From positions 6,236,394 to 6,300,393 of the forward strand of contig CP036432.1 in the NCBI GenBank assembly GCA_007753675.1: 64,000 nt of DNA, in the 5' to 3' direction. This stretch comes from Stieleria magnilauensis (GTDB lineage: Bacteria; Planctomycetota; Planctomycetia; Pirellulales; Pirellulaceae). This document shows positions 20,001 to 28,415 of this stretch, piece after piece. Below the pieces are notes generated by a model. That model saw nothing but the letters and a program-made list of their open reading frames with translations. It had not been told where the DNA came from and did no database searches. Position 1 is the stretch's first letter; every line of letters starts with the position of its first letter. The position numbers were made by a program, and so were the translations under genes.

Positions 20001-23000
20001 GACCTTCAATTGGTTCCCACCGACCCACGCGGCAGCCACGTTGTCGACGACAGCCAAAGCGCCGTTGTCGGTGATCTGGAAACCCGCATCCACGTAGTCG
20101 CTCGTGACAAGCGGTTTGCCGGGTTCGTCCAACACGCCGAACACAAAGTATTCGCCGGCCGGCAAATCCAGATTTGACAGGTCGATCACGATCGATCCGG
20201 TGCCGTCGACGGCAACCGGAACAGCAGCGGCCAGTAGTGCTCCGTCGAAATCGTTTTGATCGGTGTCCAAGAACAGTGACACGGTGGCGTCTTCGGTGGT
20301 CTCGGTCGTGACGAAGTCAATCGCGAGACTGCTTTCATTGCCGCTCAAGTCAACGTTGGTCAATTCCAGCGTGGCCGGTTCAACGCTCAGGAACGACGTG
20401 AATTGCGTTTCACCGAGGTCGTCGTTCTCTGGATCAACCAGCCGGACGGTCCAGTTGCCCACCATCGGCTCGACGACAACGATGTTGCGATCGGTCTCGG
20501 AGGAACTGATCACAATGATCTCCTGCCGACTGTCGAAATCGGATTCTTCGATCACCGTGCCTGTCGGATCGACCAGCTCGATTTCGGCCGTCGTCGACAC
20601 CGTGTCCCATTGGGTCGCGAACAGGGTGAACGGGGTGTCGGCTTCGATCGTGAAGGTTTTTTGTCCTGTAAATTCGCCTTCGGCCTGACTGGCAACTCCG
20701 CTGGCAATTCCGCTGGCACCGGCAATCGCGGCTGCTTCTCCGAGACTCGTGATCAGATTGGGGAACTTGGCCGCCAGAAAAACCTGGACGCCTGCGACCG
20801 CCGTGACGGGCTTGCTGTTGAATGGATTGGTAAACAGAGGAATCTCGCCCCAGAACGCAACAAAGTCGTTCTCGGAAATGCCGTCGTTGGTGAACTGAAC
20901 GACGCCGGATGCGGAACCGAGCACCTTTCCTTCGGCAAAGCCCAGTGGAAATGGCAGGGAGTCGGGCAATTGGGCAATCGCTTTGCCTTGGCCGGCGACA
21001 TCAAAGTTGCTGTTGACCGCAAGCGATGCGAACTCACCGCCGTCTAAACCTTCCAGCCGAAGCAGGCCACCCAGGGCTTCCAACTTGGCCTGGACGACGA
21101 TTGACGGATCGACGAAATTTGCCACGACCTTGCCGGTGCCGACCAACAGACCACCGTCTTCGTCTCCGCCGACGACCACTTGGCCGCCGACGCGGAAGCC
21201 TTCCAATGAAGCGCTCCCGCCGACATCGATCTGCAACAAGTTGCCGGGCTCGAAAGAGGCACCGCCGAGAAAGCCGGGCAATGAAAACCCTTTGAACAGT
21301 TTGTTGGTCGCCGGCCCCAACGTCGCCGTCAATGACGCGATGAAGTCGATCCCGCGGACCCCGTCGGTCAGATCTTTCACCCCGGAACCGATTGCCTGCA
21401 GGTACATCGGAGTGGTTCCCATTTGAAAACCGACTCCACCGTTGAGTTCGCCGATGCCGACGGCAACCAAATCCAGTTCGCCGCCCTCGAATCCGACCAA
21501 GGCGTTGATCTCTCCGGCTTTCTTGAACGGTGTCAGGACTCGCGCGAAACCCAAGTAATTGTCGTTGACGGTGTCGATCTGCAAAAACACATCTTCGACC
21601 GTGGCCAGTTTGCCAAGCTTCCAGCTTTTCAGTGCGATCCGTCCGACGGCATCCAACCCGAGCGTGCCGTCGGGTTTGAATTCCAGCCGGATGAACGAAT
21701 CGTCCGGCGGATCCTCCGGTTCCGGCGCACTGTCGGCCTTGGCATCGATCGTGGCCAGTTCGGGTTCTTCCTCCAATGCGAAGGTCCACGCTTTCCCCAA
21801 ACTCTCGCTTAAATCGACCAACGCTTCCTCATCTTCCGGTGATGCAAAGGAGGCCGCAATCCGCAGTTCGGGATCAAATTTTGGAAACAGCAACTCCAGC
21901 TGCCCGCGTAACAAGAATCGATTTCCACGTTCGACGCCCAGATCATCGACGCCACGCTTTTGGAATTCCAAGCTCAAGTCCGTCGCTTCGGCTTGGACTT
22001 TGAAAATCGAGAATCGTTGATCCGGGAACGCGACCGTCGCTCCGGTCAGATCCACACCGGCTGTGGTGATGATCACCGAATTGTCAGAGTTTTCGCCGGA
22101 GCCGATGTCGATTTCGACGTTACCCAATTTATCCGGCAAGGTGATCTTTCCCTTCAGCCCCAATCCGACGCCCGTTTCGGGCAAGAACATGTCGGTCACG
22201 GTAAACTTCAGGCCTGCCAAGACAAACGCGTTTTCTTTCGGCGGCTGATCGGGAACGTCTTGACTGGGGAACAATTCAAATTTTTTGGTCATGCGATTGA
22301 TCCGCAAGACCTTCTTGTCTTTCTCTGTCAAAAAGACTTCCGGTCCGAACCCGGGAATATCTTCCAGCAGGTTCGTCGTAATCGACCCGGATAAGAGGAA
22401 GAACTCCTCATTCACTTCGAAGGTCCCGTTGATGGCAAACAAGGGTTCGAACGTCGGTCCGGCAAGTCCGATCTCGACTTTTCCTTCGATCGTGAAGCGT
22501 TGATTGATATCGCCGGTGACTTTGCCGGAGACACGCCGAATCGCGAACGGATCGAGCTGAATGGCGTCGGCCGCGTTGACCGGGATCGCAGGCAACGCTT
22601 CGCCTTTGTGAGACAACGTCAGTTCGCCCGACGGGCTTTGCAATCGGTCGAGCAATTCTGTGGACAAGACACTGAAGGTTGCCGATCCCTGTGAACCCAC
22701 GAACGTGATGTCTTGATCGTCGCCGGCGAAACTCATGTCTTGGATCGGCCCGGCAACGCTCAGGTGCAAAACCTTTTTCTCGTCCGCGGCCGGTTGTGAG
22801 TCCTCTTCCTTCAAGACATTGGGAAAGGCCAGCTTGGCATCTTTGGCGACGATCAATGCGTACAGGAACGTTTCATCGGCAAGTGGTGCACCGCCGCTGG
22901 TCGCGGTGACCTTGACCGTGCCGGTGTAGATCTTGGCATGATTGGTGTTCGGGTCGTCATCCTGCAGTTTCTTGATCTCATCCTCAGTGACCTTGCGTGC

Positions 23001-25310
23001 TTTGAAATCGATCGTTTTGGATTCTTTGGGGCCAAGATCCAGCGTCATATTATCGATACCTGTCTTGGTCAGCTGGGACATCTTGTCCAGCCGAACCTTG
23101 GCCTTGACCGGCTTGTTGGACGTGTTGCTGATGACGATTTGGGCTTCCTGATTCTCAGCGGTGAAAATTCGATTCAACCCGCTGATCGTGACACTGGCTT
23201 GCCCCTGTCCAAAATTCTTGTAACCGCCCTTGGCGAGGCTTCCGGTTTGTGCCGTGTGCCACCCCGGCGCTTCGATGACTCCACCGTCGGAAACGATTCG
23301 GCGTCCGTCTTCACTGACCGTGCCCGTGCCCACAAGCTTCCATTTTCCGGCGTCATGATCGAACGAAAAGATCGATGATTTTTCGCCGGGAGCCAGGCCA
23401 TCAAAATTCGGAAACGTGACTTCCGCCGGGACATCAAAACCGGTCGCGCCGGGGACCTGGATCGAGACGACCAACTGTGGATCCAAGAACGATGGCAGTG
23501 GTGCGGGAATCCGGTCTGGCTCGACCGGGATGATCGCTGCGGTGGTGGCGGGCGTGCCCAAATCATCGAGCGCCGCGCCGGGCTCAACGGTGAGCGAAAA
23601 CTCATCGAACAAGGTTGGGTCGATGTCCGGAAGGATCTGTTCCAAACGGGCCCGCCCGTCGGCGCCGAATCCGACCAGGGTCGGCTCCGTGGGTGACAAG
23701 CCTTGGATATCGGTCTCTTTGAGCGGTGGTAGATAGATGTCGAACGAAATGCCCCCCATATTCAACTGCACCAAGCGTCCGGCGTTGCTATGGAAGGGCT
23801 TGCCGACGTTCGGATAAAGGTAGCCGGCGGGTAGATTCGTTGCGGTCGTGCCGTCGATGTGAACGAAGAACTCCGGCGCCGGCATGTCGATCAATTCAAA
23901 ACGCCCGTTGACATCGGTGACAACGTTCTTTCCGGGTAGGGAATCGACACGAATCGTCGCGCCAACGATCGGTTCCCCCGAATTGGAATCTTTGACGAAT
24001 CCGAACACCCCCGTTCCCTTCACCGGCGTCAGCGGCAGGGTGCGAAAATCGGCGTTCTGCAATCCGCCCGGCTCGTCGTCGCCGTCGGCATCGAGCGCAA
24101 GGCCATCTCGTCCGATGATCTTGGAGCCGTCGACGACCACCCTGATTTCCGTCGACGCAGGCAGCGGCGCGTCATAAAAGAAAGTCGCAAACCGTTCGGT
24201 GCTGGACACCCGAATCGAACCGTCGACCCGTTCGCCATTGGCGATCAAGTAGAACGCGTCGGTGGTCACCGTGGACGCATCAACCGGTTCGTCAAAGCGC
24301 ACGATCGTTTTGCGGATAACACTGACCAACTCTTCACCGGCAGTCGGAGACGTCGACCTGATCCCAGCCGGATCGGCGACGAGAAAGCTTGCAATCTCTG
24401 TGCCCGTACCCAGTACGTTCCCCGCCAAGTCCTCGAACGCCGTGGTCGTTGTCAGTCGATACGCTTGGTCAGGCAGGGACTGGAAGAGCGACAACAGCCG
24501 CGTCGATTCGTTGACGGTATCGACCGAACGGATCGGAACCGCTTCTCCATGCTGTGACCCGCCGTCGATCGTCAACTCGAAGCTGGTCGGCACAAGGGGC
24601 GTCGCGACGGTCTCGCCCAAATCCAGTTGGGCGGAATCGAAACTGCGACGCACCGTCGGATCGACCAACAGCTGGGGCGCCGGTGCGGCGCGATCGACGG
24701 TCAAATCGAATTGAATTTGATTCCCCTGCGTTCCGATGCGAATTTCAAAACGATGATCGCCGTCCGCCAGAGGGCCGCCGGCGATCGTGTCGATCTGCTG
24801 CGTCGAAAGCGTTGCCTTCGATTGAGTGAACGCGCTCGTGATGTCGACGAAGGGATCGTCCCCCGCGCCATCGATTCGCGCAAACACACCCTTGTTGCCA
24901 AGCTCGCCCGAACTGATGCGCAAATCAACACGGTAGTCATTGGAGATCAAATCCAGGTTCGTCGCCGCGCCGGGTGCTGAGTCATTCGGTAGAGTCGCGG
25001 CAACGAGGGGGATGTTCAGCGCCAGGACATTCAGCACATGCAGCGCATCGAGTGGTGTTCCAACTCCATCGCCATTCACATCGATGAAGTTGCCGATGCT
25101 CTTAGCAGGATCGGCCGTCACACCATCGGATCGGCCAATGACATTGAGGACGCGCAACGCGTCGAGGGGAGAGACGGCACCATCGCGAGAGACGTCGAAA
25201 CGCTGCAGGGGATTGGTGCCGAAGGGGCTGGCGGCTAACAGATCTCGCCGCTCCAGTCGCTCGACCAACGCTCTGCGTTGGAAAGCGTGCCGTCGCAGGG
25301 TCTTGTTCAT
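14019..25310 (-). CDS. Giant secreted mosaic protein: LEPR-XLL-type N terminus, dockerin-like pair, SdrD_B-like and LVIVD-like repeats, FG-GAP/VCBS C terminus
   Basis: About 3,763 residues from ATG 25310, preferred because GAGG lies 8 bases upstream; the frame extends to GTG 25367, with ATG 25352 also possible. Residues 14-26 carry the planctomycete LEPR-XLL-type motif VERLERRDLLAA. A dockerin-like EF-hand pair (DVSRDGAVSPLDALRVLN, DVNGDGVGTPLDALHVLN) follows at 39-96. Later segments include a carboxypeptidase-regulatory-like domain near 433-525, SdrD_B-like domains near 1940-2120 (FDDTNRDGVQDSGESG), two choice-of-anchor-type domains near 2150-2380, a calcium-binding DSDGDLLPDDAE stretch near 2475, LVIVD-like repeats near 2540-2830, an Ig-like domain, and 14 FG-GAP/VCBS-type repeats (DxNxDxxxDL) to the end. 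Probably a cell-surface or secreted adhesion/matrix protein; no catalytic domain is seen. A large middle part (about 530-1900) is unassigned. It is divergent from the biosynthetic operon. Confidence 0.88.
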   Translation of the reverse strand: MNKTLRRHAFQRRALVERLERRDLLAASPFGTNPLQRFDVSRDGAVSPLDALRVLNVIGRSDGVTADPAKSIGNFIDVNGDGVGTPLDALHVLNVLALNIPLVAATLPNDSAPGAATNLDLISNDYRVDLRISSGELGNKGVFARIDGAGDDPFVDITSAFTQSKATLSTQQIDTIAGGPLADGDHRFEIRIGTQGNQIQFDLTVDRAAPAPQLLVDPTVRRSFDSAQLDLGETVATPLVPTSFELTIDGGSQHGEAVPIRSVDTVNESTRLLSLFQSLPDQAYRLTTTTAFEDLAGNVLGTGTEIASFLVADPAGIRSTSPTAGEELVSVIRKTIVRFDEPVDASTVTTDAFYLIANGERVDGSIRVSSTERFATFFYDAPLPASTEIRVVVDGSKIIGRDGLALDADGDDEPGGLQNADFRTLPLTPVKGTGVFGFVKDSNSGEPIVGATIRVDSLPGKNVVTDVNGRFELIDMPAPEFFVHIDGTTATNLPAGYLYPNVGKPFHSNAGRLVQLNMGGISFDIYLPPLKETDIQGLSPTEPTLVGFGADGRARLEQILPDIDPTLFDEFSLTVEPGAALDDLGTPATTAAIIPVEPDRIPAPLPSFLDPQLVVSIQVPGATGFDVPAEVTFPNFDGLAPGEKSSIFSFDHDAGKWKLVGTGTVSEDGRRIVSDGGVIEAPGWHTAQTGSLAKGGYKNFGQGQASVTISGLNRIFTAENQEAQIVISNTSNKPVKAKVRLDKMSQLTKTGIDNMTLDLGPKESKTIDFKARKVTEDEIKKLQDDDPNTNHAKIYTGTVKVTATSGGAPLADETFLYALIVAKDAKLAFPNVLKEEDSQPAADEKKVLHLSVAGPIQDMSFAGDDQDITFVGSQGSATFSVLSTELLDRLQSPSGELTLSHKGEALPAIPVNAADAIQLDPFAIRRVSGKVTGDINQRFTIEGKVEIGLAGPTFEPLFAINGTFEVNEEFFLLSGSITTNLLEDIPGFGPEVFLTEKDKKVLRINRMTKKFELFPSQDVPDQPPKENAFVLAGLKFTVTDMFLPETGVGLGLKGKITLPDKLGNVEIDIGSGENSDNSVIITTAGVDLTGATVAFPDQRFSIFKVQAEATDLSLEFQKRGVDDLGVERGNRFLLRGQLELLFPKFDPELRIAASFASPEDEEALVDLSESLGKAWTFALEEEPELATIDAKADSAPEPEDPPDDSFIRLEFKPDGTLGLDAVGRIALKSWKLGKLATVEDVFLQIDTVNDNYLGFARVLTPFKKAGEINALVGFEGGELDLVAVGIGELNGGVGFQMGTTPMYLQAIGSGVKDLTDGVRGIDFIASLTATLGPATNKLFKGFSLPGFLGGASFEPGNLLQIDVGGSASLEGFRVGGQVVVGGDEDGGLLVGTGKVVANFVDPSIVVQAKLEALGGLLRLEGLDGGEFASLAVNSNFDVAGQGKAIAQLPDSLPFPLGFAEGKVLGSASGVVQFTNDGISENDFVAFWGEIPLFTNPFNSKPVTAVAGVQVFLAAKFPNLITSLGEAAAIAGASGIASGVASQAEGEFTGQKTFTIEADTPFTLFATQWDTVSTTAEIELVDPTGTVIEESDFDSRQEIIVISSSETDRNIVVVEPMVGNWTVRLVDPENDDLGETQFTSFLSVEPATLELTNVDLSGNESSLAIDFVTTETTEDATVSLFLDTDQNDFDGALLAAAVPVAVDGTGSIVIDLSNLDLPAGEYFVFGVLDEPGKPLVTSDYVDAGFQITDNGALAVVDNVAAAWVGGNQLKVQWDAVDGAEAYRIGLTDNAAGAPLQQTLVVGASETSVVLSDTLLISPLIVGETYRLEVVAIDVFGSAGQRGGQAIGIVGPRPTVLPETGQFDVFADPGSTFTGQLSLAQDEIASMLVGPSNATIDSDGAFTWDVPADAQGFTDLRFKITPTIGPARFENLVLAAQSPPAGIITGQVFDDTNRDGVQDSGESGASGIAVELVDVLTGDVLLTTTSADVDLNNDQTIDPDSEQGVFSFTDLAAGEFSVRRVDVANQPRRVTLAANQTETMSLGNRSQGSIAGAVLDDNDFDGQGDVSVSSVVVYMDLDGSGSLTAGDREVVTDENGAFRFDDLLAGEFDIGIVAPDDFDVVGPTVRTVTLAIDEAVDDHDIALQLNPSSSLSTATLRVSDADNAVGVFNLLEFGEILVDGTGGDSLTRNLELLNLGGENLVIHSARIADTDSGFVIDGLDDGTTIVPDGILGVTSAHPFSLSFDPTQSGVVDTQLVISSNDPSSPTTIRLTGNARSPDPELSVILENNNAGGITLAQSETRAEFVTLRNTGNQPLSITSITGSLGFQPVGLPAGFPDTPIALAVDESIDIDVSVRATQLGIQGGTLTFMSDDPANPVISRGVIATGIPASGPQASIGEDFVAIEMPALSAAPVLRGTTNLIGSYEFFLTAQAAYEVTLFDPVTGLVAKSLGQTAATGVVTNVTQPSFVASLSPDSDGDLLPDDAEFAVGTSATNPDTDGDGVFDYAELRQGLDPLSGLPVSIGTLASLPLMGQAKEIELVGSTADTSVQNAYVATGSHGLAIIDASDAMNPITLGQLDLPGDATDVAVAASANLAAVATGTGGLQLVDVSDPMLPTLIRSVDIEADRLDVFGSIAFVANSTSLVSVDMESGTILQQLDLGELTDVVRLGPMLYTMGSDKTLSVIEVTGLTMSPRGSVVLPNGAGRLFVWDGVAIATAESNDRGGIVTVDISDPDAPTLISDSDVLDPSVGASTAIAANGTGLALIVGNPVGTPVLDVVDVTDLENTATTAETFRTRVSLPSAPSDVVIAAGMAYVANGIDGLQVVNFLAFDDQGVPPTVSIDASSADVDALSAGIQVFEGRSLPIELSVSDDVQLRSVELLVNGIVVRNDVSFPFDVTALVPNLTDGATSENLMLQVRGTDTGGNQSLSQLLELEVIKDDVAPTISSISLANNDEFPLGFMSVDIDFSERIALIDATNIFVTGPSSNLVEPVNLLVAPDGTSARLTYQLLEIGDYQLTIDAPNVRDVPGNPLGGSPILTDFSVPAVPATNEPLFPGFALPLIDGALATATGDFNGDLIPDLAVAVEPGPGGPFHTLDIYLGIGNGTFADPIRDPLTGIPAQLFVGDFTGDQIDDVLIRYQFQINISVNREILAILFGQGDGTFGDDEILFGGKSIETGSYPNHLAVGDFDGDSDLDVFATTSNGSIKTFLNRGTGTFTTVLNPGFGFTALDSAVGDVTGDGSHDVVAVRNEVATIFSNNGSGTFSAIATPDPSGTRTSAVALADLNDDQNLDLIFGDRVDHSVSVMLGNGDGTFADELVKPISIEADAIVVGDINEDSNLDLLVGDFGGVQLTVLLGDGAGDFSSTNLFSTSKTTAFIKPLLADFDFDQNLDVVIPTQVDFFKHQVEMVFGLGDGTFLQPVRAEVSDGTNLGTTETLTTGDLNGDGILDLISTNLQLDQVIVNLGIADGTFGAPTMFGGLQNPFAPRVGLFDNDAHLDVAISNGSGIVLMLGDGTGALGTPIEVHSQFQGTPRSFEVVDLDQDNELDLIAVISGTVTILMGNGDGTFEDPISIVAPVRALGSAVADVNGDGLLDIVIGSDLVAGTPAVSLQQADGSFGAFQDLVPSEQSGVTPNAVVTADLNGDNRIDVVSSNQDSDDVTIMLQNSSGNFFVAATLPVGDSPRDVLAEDLNDDGNIDLVISNRFDGHLSVYLGNGDGTFADELRFSVGGNPMEMALADFNQDGLLDLAVIDTLAKDIVVLLNRAS

Positions 25311-25467
25311 CACAAGTGCCTCGGCTGGACCCAATGAAGCCCTTCGGGCCATTATAAGGTATTCCACCGTACAGGTGTGTAAGAATCTTCCGAACCTTTC
25401 CGTGGCGTTGCGATTCCTTTAAGTTAAAAGAGTCGATGGAAGTTTTTTCATTTCATGAGGCCCCCGA
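25311..25467. promoter_or_regulatory. Divergent intergenic region between the giant gene and the biosynthetic operon
   Basis: A short, comparatively A/T-rich gap (ATTCCTTTAAGTTAAAAGAG near 25413) separates the start of the giant gene from the first gene of the operon, so promoters for both must lie here or inside the coding starts. I cannot name specific -35/-10 hexamers with confidence. GAGG at 25457-25460 followed by 7 bases sits before the TTG start of the dehydrogenase gene and is the likely ribosome-binding site. Confidence 0.35.
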
Positions 25468-26448
25468 TTGCATGCCCTTGTTCGAACCGACGCGGGAACC
25501 TTGTGGACCGACGTTGCTGCGGCGACATGCGGACCGGCGCACGTCACCGTTGAAGTGTCGCTGGTCGGATTGTGCCGGACCGATCTAGCCGTCGCCTCGG
25601 GCAGATTGAAGGTCCAGACGCCCCGAGTCCTGGGGCATGAGTTTGTCGGGCGAATCGTCTCGGTGGGATCAGACGTTCGCGGCCTTTCGATCGGTGACAA
25701 GATCGCCGCGGATCCGGTGCTGCGATGCCGACGGTGTGATCGATGCCTCGGCCGTTGGCAATACGCTTGCCCCCAGGCGAAATTTTTGGGCGTCGATGTC
25801 GATGGTGCGATCGCCGACTCCATCACGATCCCCTGGCAAAACGCTTGGCGGCTACCCGAGACGCTTGACGATCGCGTCGGAGCGTTGCTCGAACCGGTCG
25901 CGGCCTGTGCGGCCGTGCTCAAGGCGCCGCTGGGCACTCGGCAACACGGTGTCGTCTATGGCTATGGCCGGCTGGCCAAACTGACCGCGATGATCCTGCG
26001 ATCACGCGGTTTCGAATTCATTCGCTGCGTCCATCCGAACCAGCAGCCGTTGGGAACCGATCAATACGACTTTGCGATCGACACCGAAGGCACGACGGAT
26101 TCGCTTGCACAACTTGCCGATTGCCTTCGCCCGGGCGGAGTCTTGGTATTGAAAAGTCGCCCGCTGCGGCCGATCGCGTTGGACTTGAAAGCGATGCTTC
26201 CGAAGGAACACCAAATCTTTCCGGTCAACTATGCGGACTTCGGCGAGGCCCGACGCTTGTTGCTCGATCCCTCCATCGACTTCGCATCACTGCTCGGTCC
26301 CGTCTGGAGTGCGGATCAAGCGATTCCGGCATTCAAAGCCGCCCAATCTGATTCGTCTCGAAAACATTTCATCGAGTTGACGTCGGTCCAGAGCCTTCCT
26401 TTCGCAGTGAGAACGCAGCATCAATGTGTGCCATCGTCGGATGCGTGA
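25468..26448 (+). CDS. Zinc-dependent medium-chain dehydrogenase/reductase
   Basis: NAD(P)-dependent alcohol/polyol dehydrogenase-type enzyme of the MDR superfamily, 326 residues from a TTG start preceded by GAGG; no in-frame ATG exists nearby. Catalytic zinc ligands are visible as Cys36 (GLCRTD), His57-Glu58 (LGHEFVG) and Glu142 (LLEPVAA). The structural zinc loop CRRCDRCLGRWQYAC is intact. The Rossmann glycines appear as VVYGYGRLAK, slightly unlike the usual GxGxxG. It is the first gene of the putative biosynthetic operon and overlaps asnB by 25 bp. In that context it could reduce or oxidise the aldehyde or alcohol produced by the A-T-R enzyme, but that is inference. Confidence 0.85.
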   Translation: MHALVRTDAGTLWTDVAAATCGPAHVTVEVSLVGLCRTDLAVASGRLKVQTPRVLGHEFVGRIVSVGSDVRGLSIGDKIAADPVLRCRRCDRCLGRWQYACPQAKFLGVDVDGAIADSITIPWQNAWRLPETLDDRVGALLEPVAACAAVLKAPLGTRQHGVVYGYGRLAKLTAMILRSRGFEFIRCVHPNQQPLGTDQYDFAIDTEGTTDSLAQLADCLRPGGVLVLKSRPLRPIALDLKAMLPKEHQIFPVNYADFGEARRLLLDPSIDFASLLGPVWSADQAIPAFKAAQSDSSRKHFIELTSVQSLPFAVRTQHQCVPSSDA

Positions 26449-28373
26449 GTTCGGGGAATCCCCAACTGCTGAACCGCCGGCGATTGATGCAGGCGACCGA
26501 ATCGATGGCCCATCGCGGTCCCGATGGAATCGCCGTCTTGTTGCAAGGCGGAAACGATGCGGTGGGATCGATCGGACTGGGGCATTGCCGACTGGCAGTC
26601 AACGGAGGCGCATCGGCCTGCCAGCCGATCCGCAACGGCGCCGGCACGTTGTCGATTGTCGTCAATGGAGAACTTTATGATCCCGACGACGTCTTGCGGC
26701 GACGACTTGAAAACCAAGGGCAGCGCTTCGCAACCCACAGCGACAGCGAGCTTGCATTGCACCTTTACGCCCAATACGGATTGGATTTCGTTGACTACCT
26801 ACGCGGCGAATTTGCGATTCTGATCCATGACGCGATCGCCGACCGATTGGTCGCCGTCCGTGATCGATTCGGCATCAAACCGCTGCTCTACACGCACCGC
26901 TCCGGAGAAATCTGGTTTGCCTCCCAAGCACGCGCCTTTCGTGCCGCGGGGATGCAACTGGAACGGGACGTGGAATCAGTCTGGCACGCGATGAGTTTTC
27001 AATACACGCTGCCCGATCGCACGCTGTACCGGAATGTCTATCAGGTTCCACCAGGGCATCTCGCGGTCGCCCGGGCGGGTGCCATTTCGCTGAAGCAATA
27101 CTGGGATCTGGATTACCCGCGACGGAACGATCAGCCGTCGCTTCATGACCGGCAAGACCCGCGCGACTCGGCCGCTTCCTTCGTGAATCGACTCGACGAA
27201 GCGGTCAGAATTCGACTGCGGGGGGATGTTCCCGTTGTCGCTCATCTCAGCGGTGGCATCGATTCGTGCAGTGTCTTGGAGTCGGCCTCGCGACAGGGCG
27301 TAATTGCGTCCGCGTTTTCGATCGGCTTTCCCGGTAAACACGACCACGATGAAACAACGTTTGCCCTTGAAATGGCGACTCGATCAGGCGTCGCGTTCCA
27401 CGGTCTCGACGGCTCGGCGGAAACGTTGATCGATGCCATCGAGCGATCCGTTGCGGTCAGCGAAGGCTGGTGCGTCAATGGGCATCTGCCTGCCAAGTTT
27501 TTGCTCAGTCGGGCGATTTCCGATGCCGGGTACAAAGTCGCATTGACCGGTGAAGGGGCCGACGAGTTGCTGGCCGGATATGCCCATCTGAAAATCGATC
27601 TCTGCCGACAGACATCGCCGGGTGCGATTCAAAAGATCCAAGCCGACAATCGAAACTCCTACGGCAGCATGATCCCCGCGGCCGGCGGCGCGCTGCCGAC
27701 TCAGGCGATTCAACGAGCGCTCGGGTACCTGCCGACGTTCCTGGCCGCAAAAGCCTCCCAGGGATGGATGCTCCGCTCACACGTCAAACAAGATTTCCTG
27801 GCGCAGTTCCACGGCCGGGACGCGATGGAAGAACTCGCTGCCGGTGTGTTCCATCAAGAACAACTACGTGACCGACATGTCATCCACCAGTCACTCTATT
27901 GTTGGATCAAGACGGCATTGGCGCAGAACATCCTCCGCACCTTGGGTGACGGATGCGAAGCGGCACACGGCACCGAAGGCCGTTTGCCGATGTTGGACCA
28001 TCTGCTTTTCGACTGGGTAAAACAACAACCCGTTTCCCATTTGCTCCGTCCCCAATCATGTCGACCGAAGGGCTCCCCCGCAGACGGCGACGGATTCACC
28101 GACAAATGGCTGCTCCGCGAGGGGATGCGAAATCGCTTGCCGGCGTGCGTCATCGAGCGTCCCAAACGGCCTTTTGACGCGCCACCGCTGGCCGACAGCT
28201 TGCTGCGTTGTCGCCGAATCAGAGACTACGTTCAATCAAAAATCGACGACCATCCTTTTTTTGATTCGGCCAAGGTTCGACAGACATTATCGAACATGCA
28301 GCACGCCAGCCGGGAAACCAAGACCGCCACCGACCCGCTATGGTGGATGCTGCTCTCCTCCACCGTCGCGTAA
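26424..28373 (+). CDS. asnB: Glutamine-hydrolysing asparagine synthase-family amidotransferase
   Basis: Two-domain enzyme transferring ammonia from glutamine to an adenylated carboxylate, either aspartate or a dedicated substrate. The 649-residue product starts MCAIVGCV, giving the mature N-terminal nucleophile Cys2, and has the class II glutaminase blocks HRGPDG, LGHCRLAV and VNGELYD. The synthetase domain has the pyrophosphate motif LSGGIDS near residue 274 and TGEGADELLAGY near 375. Length fits AsnB-like enzymes (600-660). The start overlaps the dehydrogenase gene. In biosynthetic clusters such enzymes often form amides or lactams on a natural product rather than making asparagine for protein synthesis; which applies here is unknown. 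Confidence 0.9.
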   Translation: MCAIVGCVSSGNPQLLNRRRLMQATESMAHRGPDGIAVLLQGGNDAVGSIGLGHCRLAVNGGASACQPIRNGAGTLSIVVNGELYDPDDVLRRRLENQGQRFATHSDSELALHLYAQYGLDFVDYLRGEFAILIHDAIADRLVAVRDRFGIKPLLYTHRSGEIWFASQARAFRAAGMQLERDVESVWHAMSFQYTLPDRTLYRNVYQVPPGHLAVARAGAISLKQYWDLDYPRRNDQPSLHDRQDPRDSAASFVNRLDEAVRIRLRGDVPVVAHLSGGIDSCSVLESASRQGVIASAFSIGFPGKHDHDETTFALEMATRSGVAFHGLDGSAETLIDAIERSVAVSEGWCVNGHLPAKFLLSRAISDAGYKVALTGEGADELLAGYAHLKIDLCRQTSPGAIQKIQADNRNSYGSMIPAAGGALPTQAIQRALGYLPTFLAAKASQGWMLRSHVKQDFLAQFHGRDAMEELAAGVFHQEQLRDRHVIHQSLYCWIKTALAQNILRTLGDGCEAAHGTEGRLPMLDHLLFDWVKQQPVSHLLRPQSCRPKGSPADGDGFTDKWLLREGMRNRLPACVIERPKRPFDAPPLADSLLRCRRIRDYVQSKIDDHPFFDSAKVRQTLSNMQHASRETKTATDPLWWMLLSSTVA

Positions 28374-28415
28374 GCGTCCGGCTTGCGAGCACACATTCAA
28401 GACACGCAACCTGAC

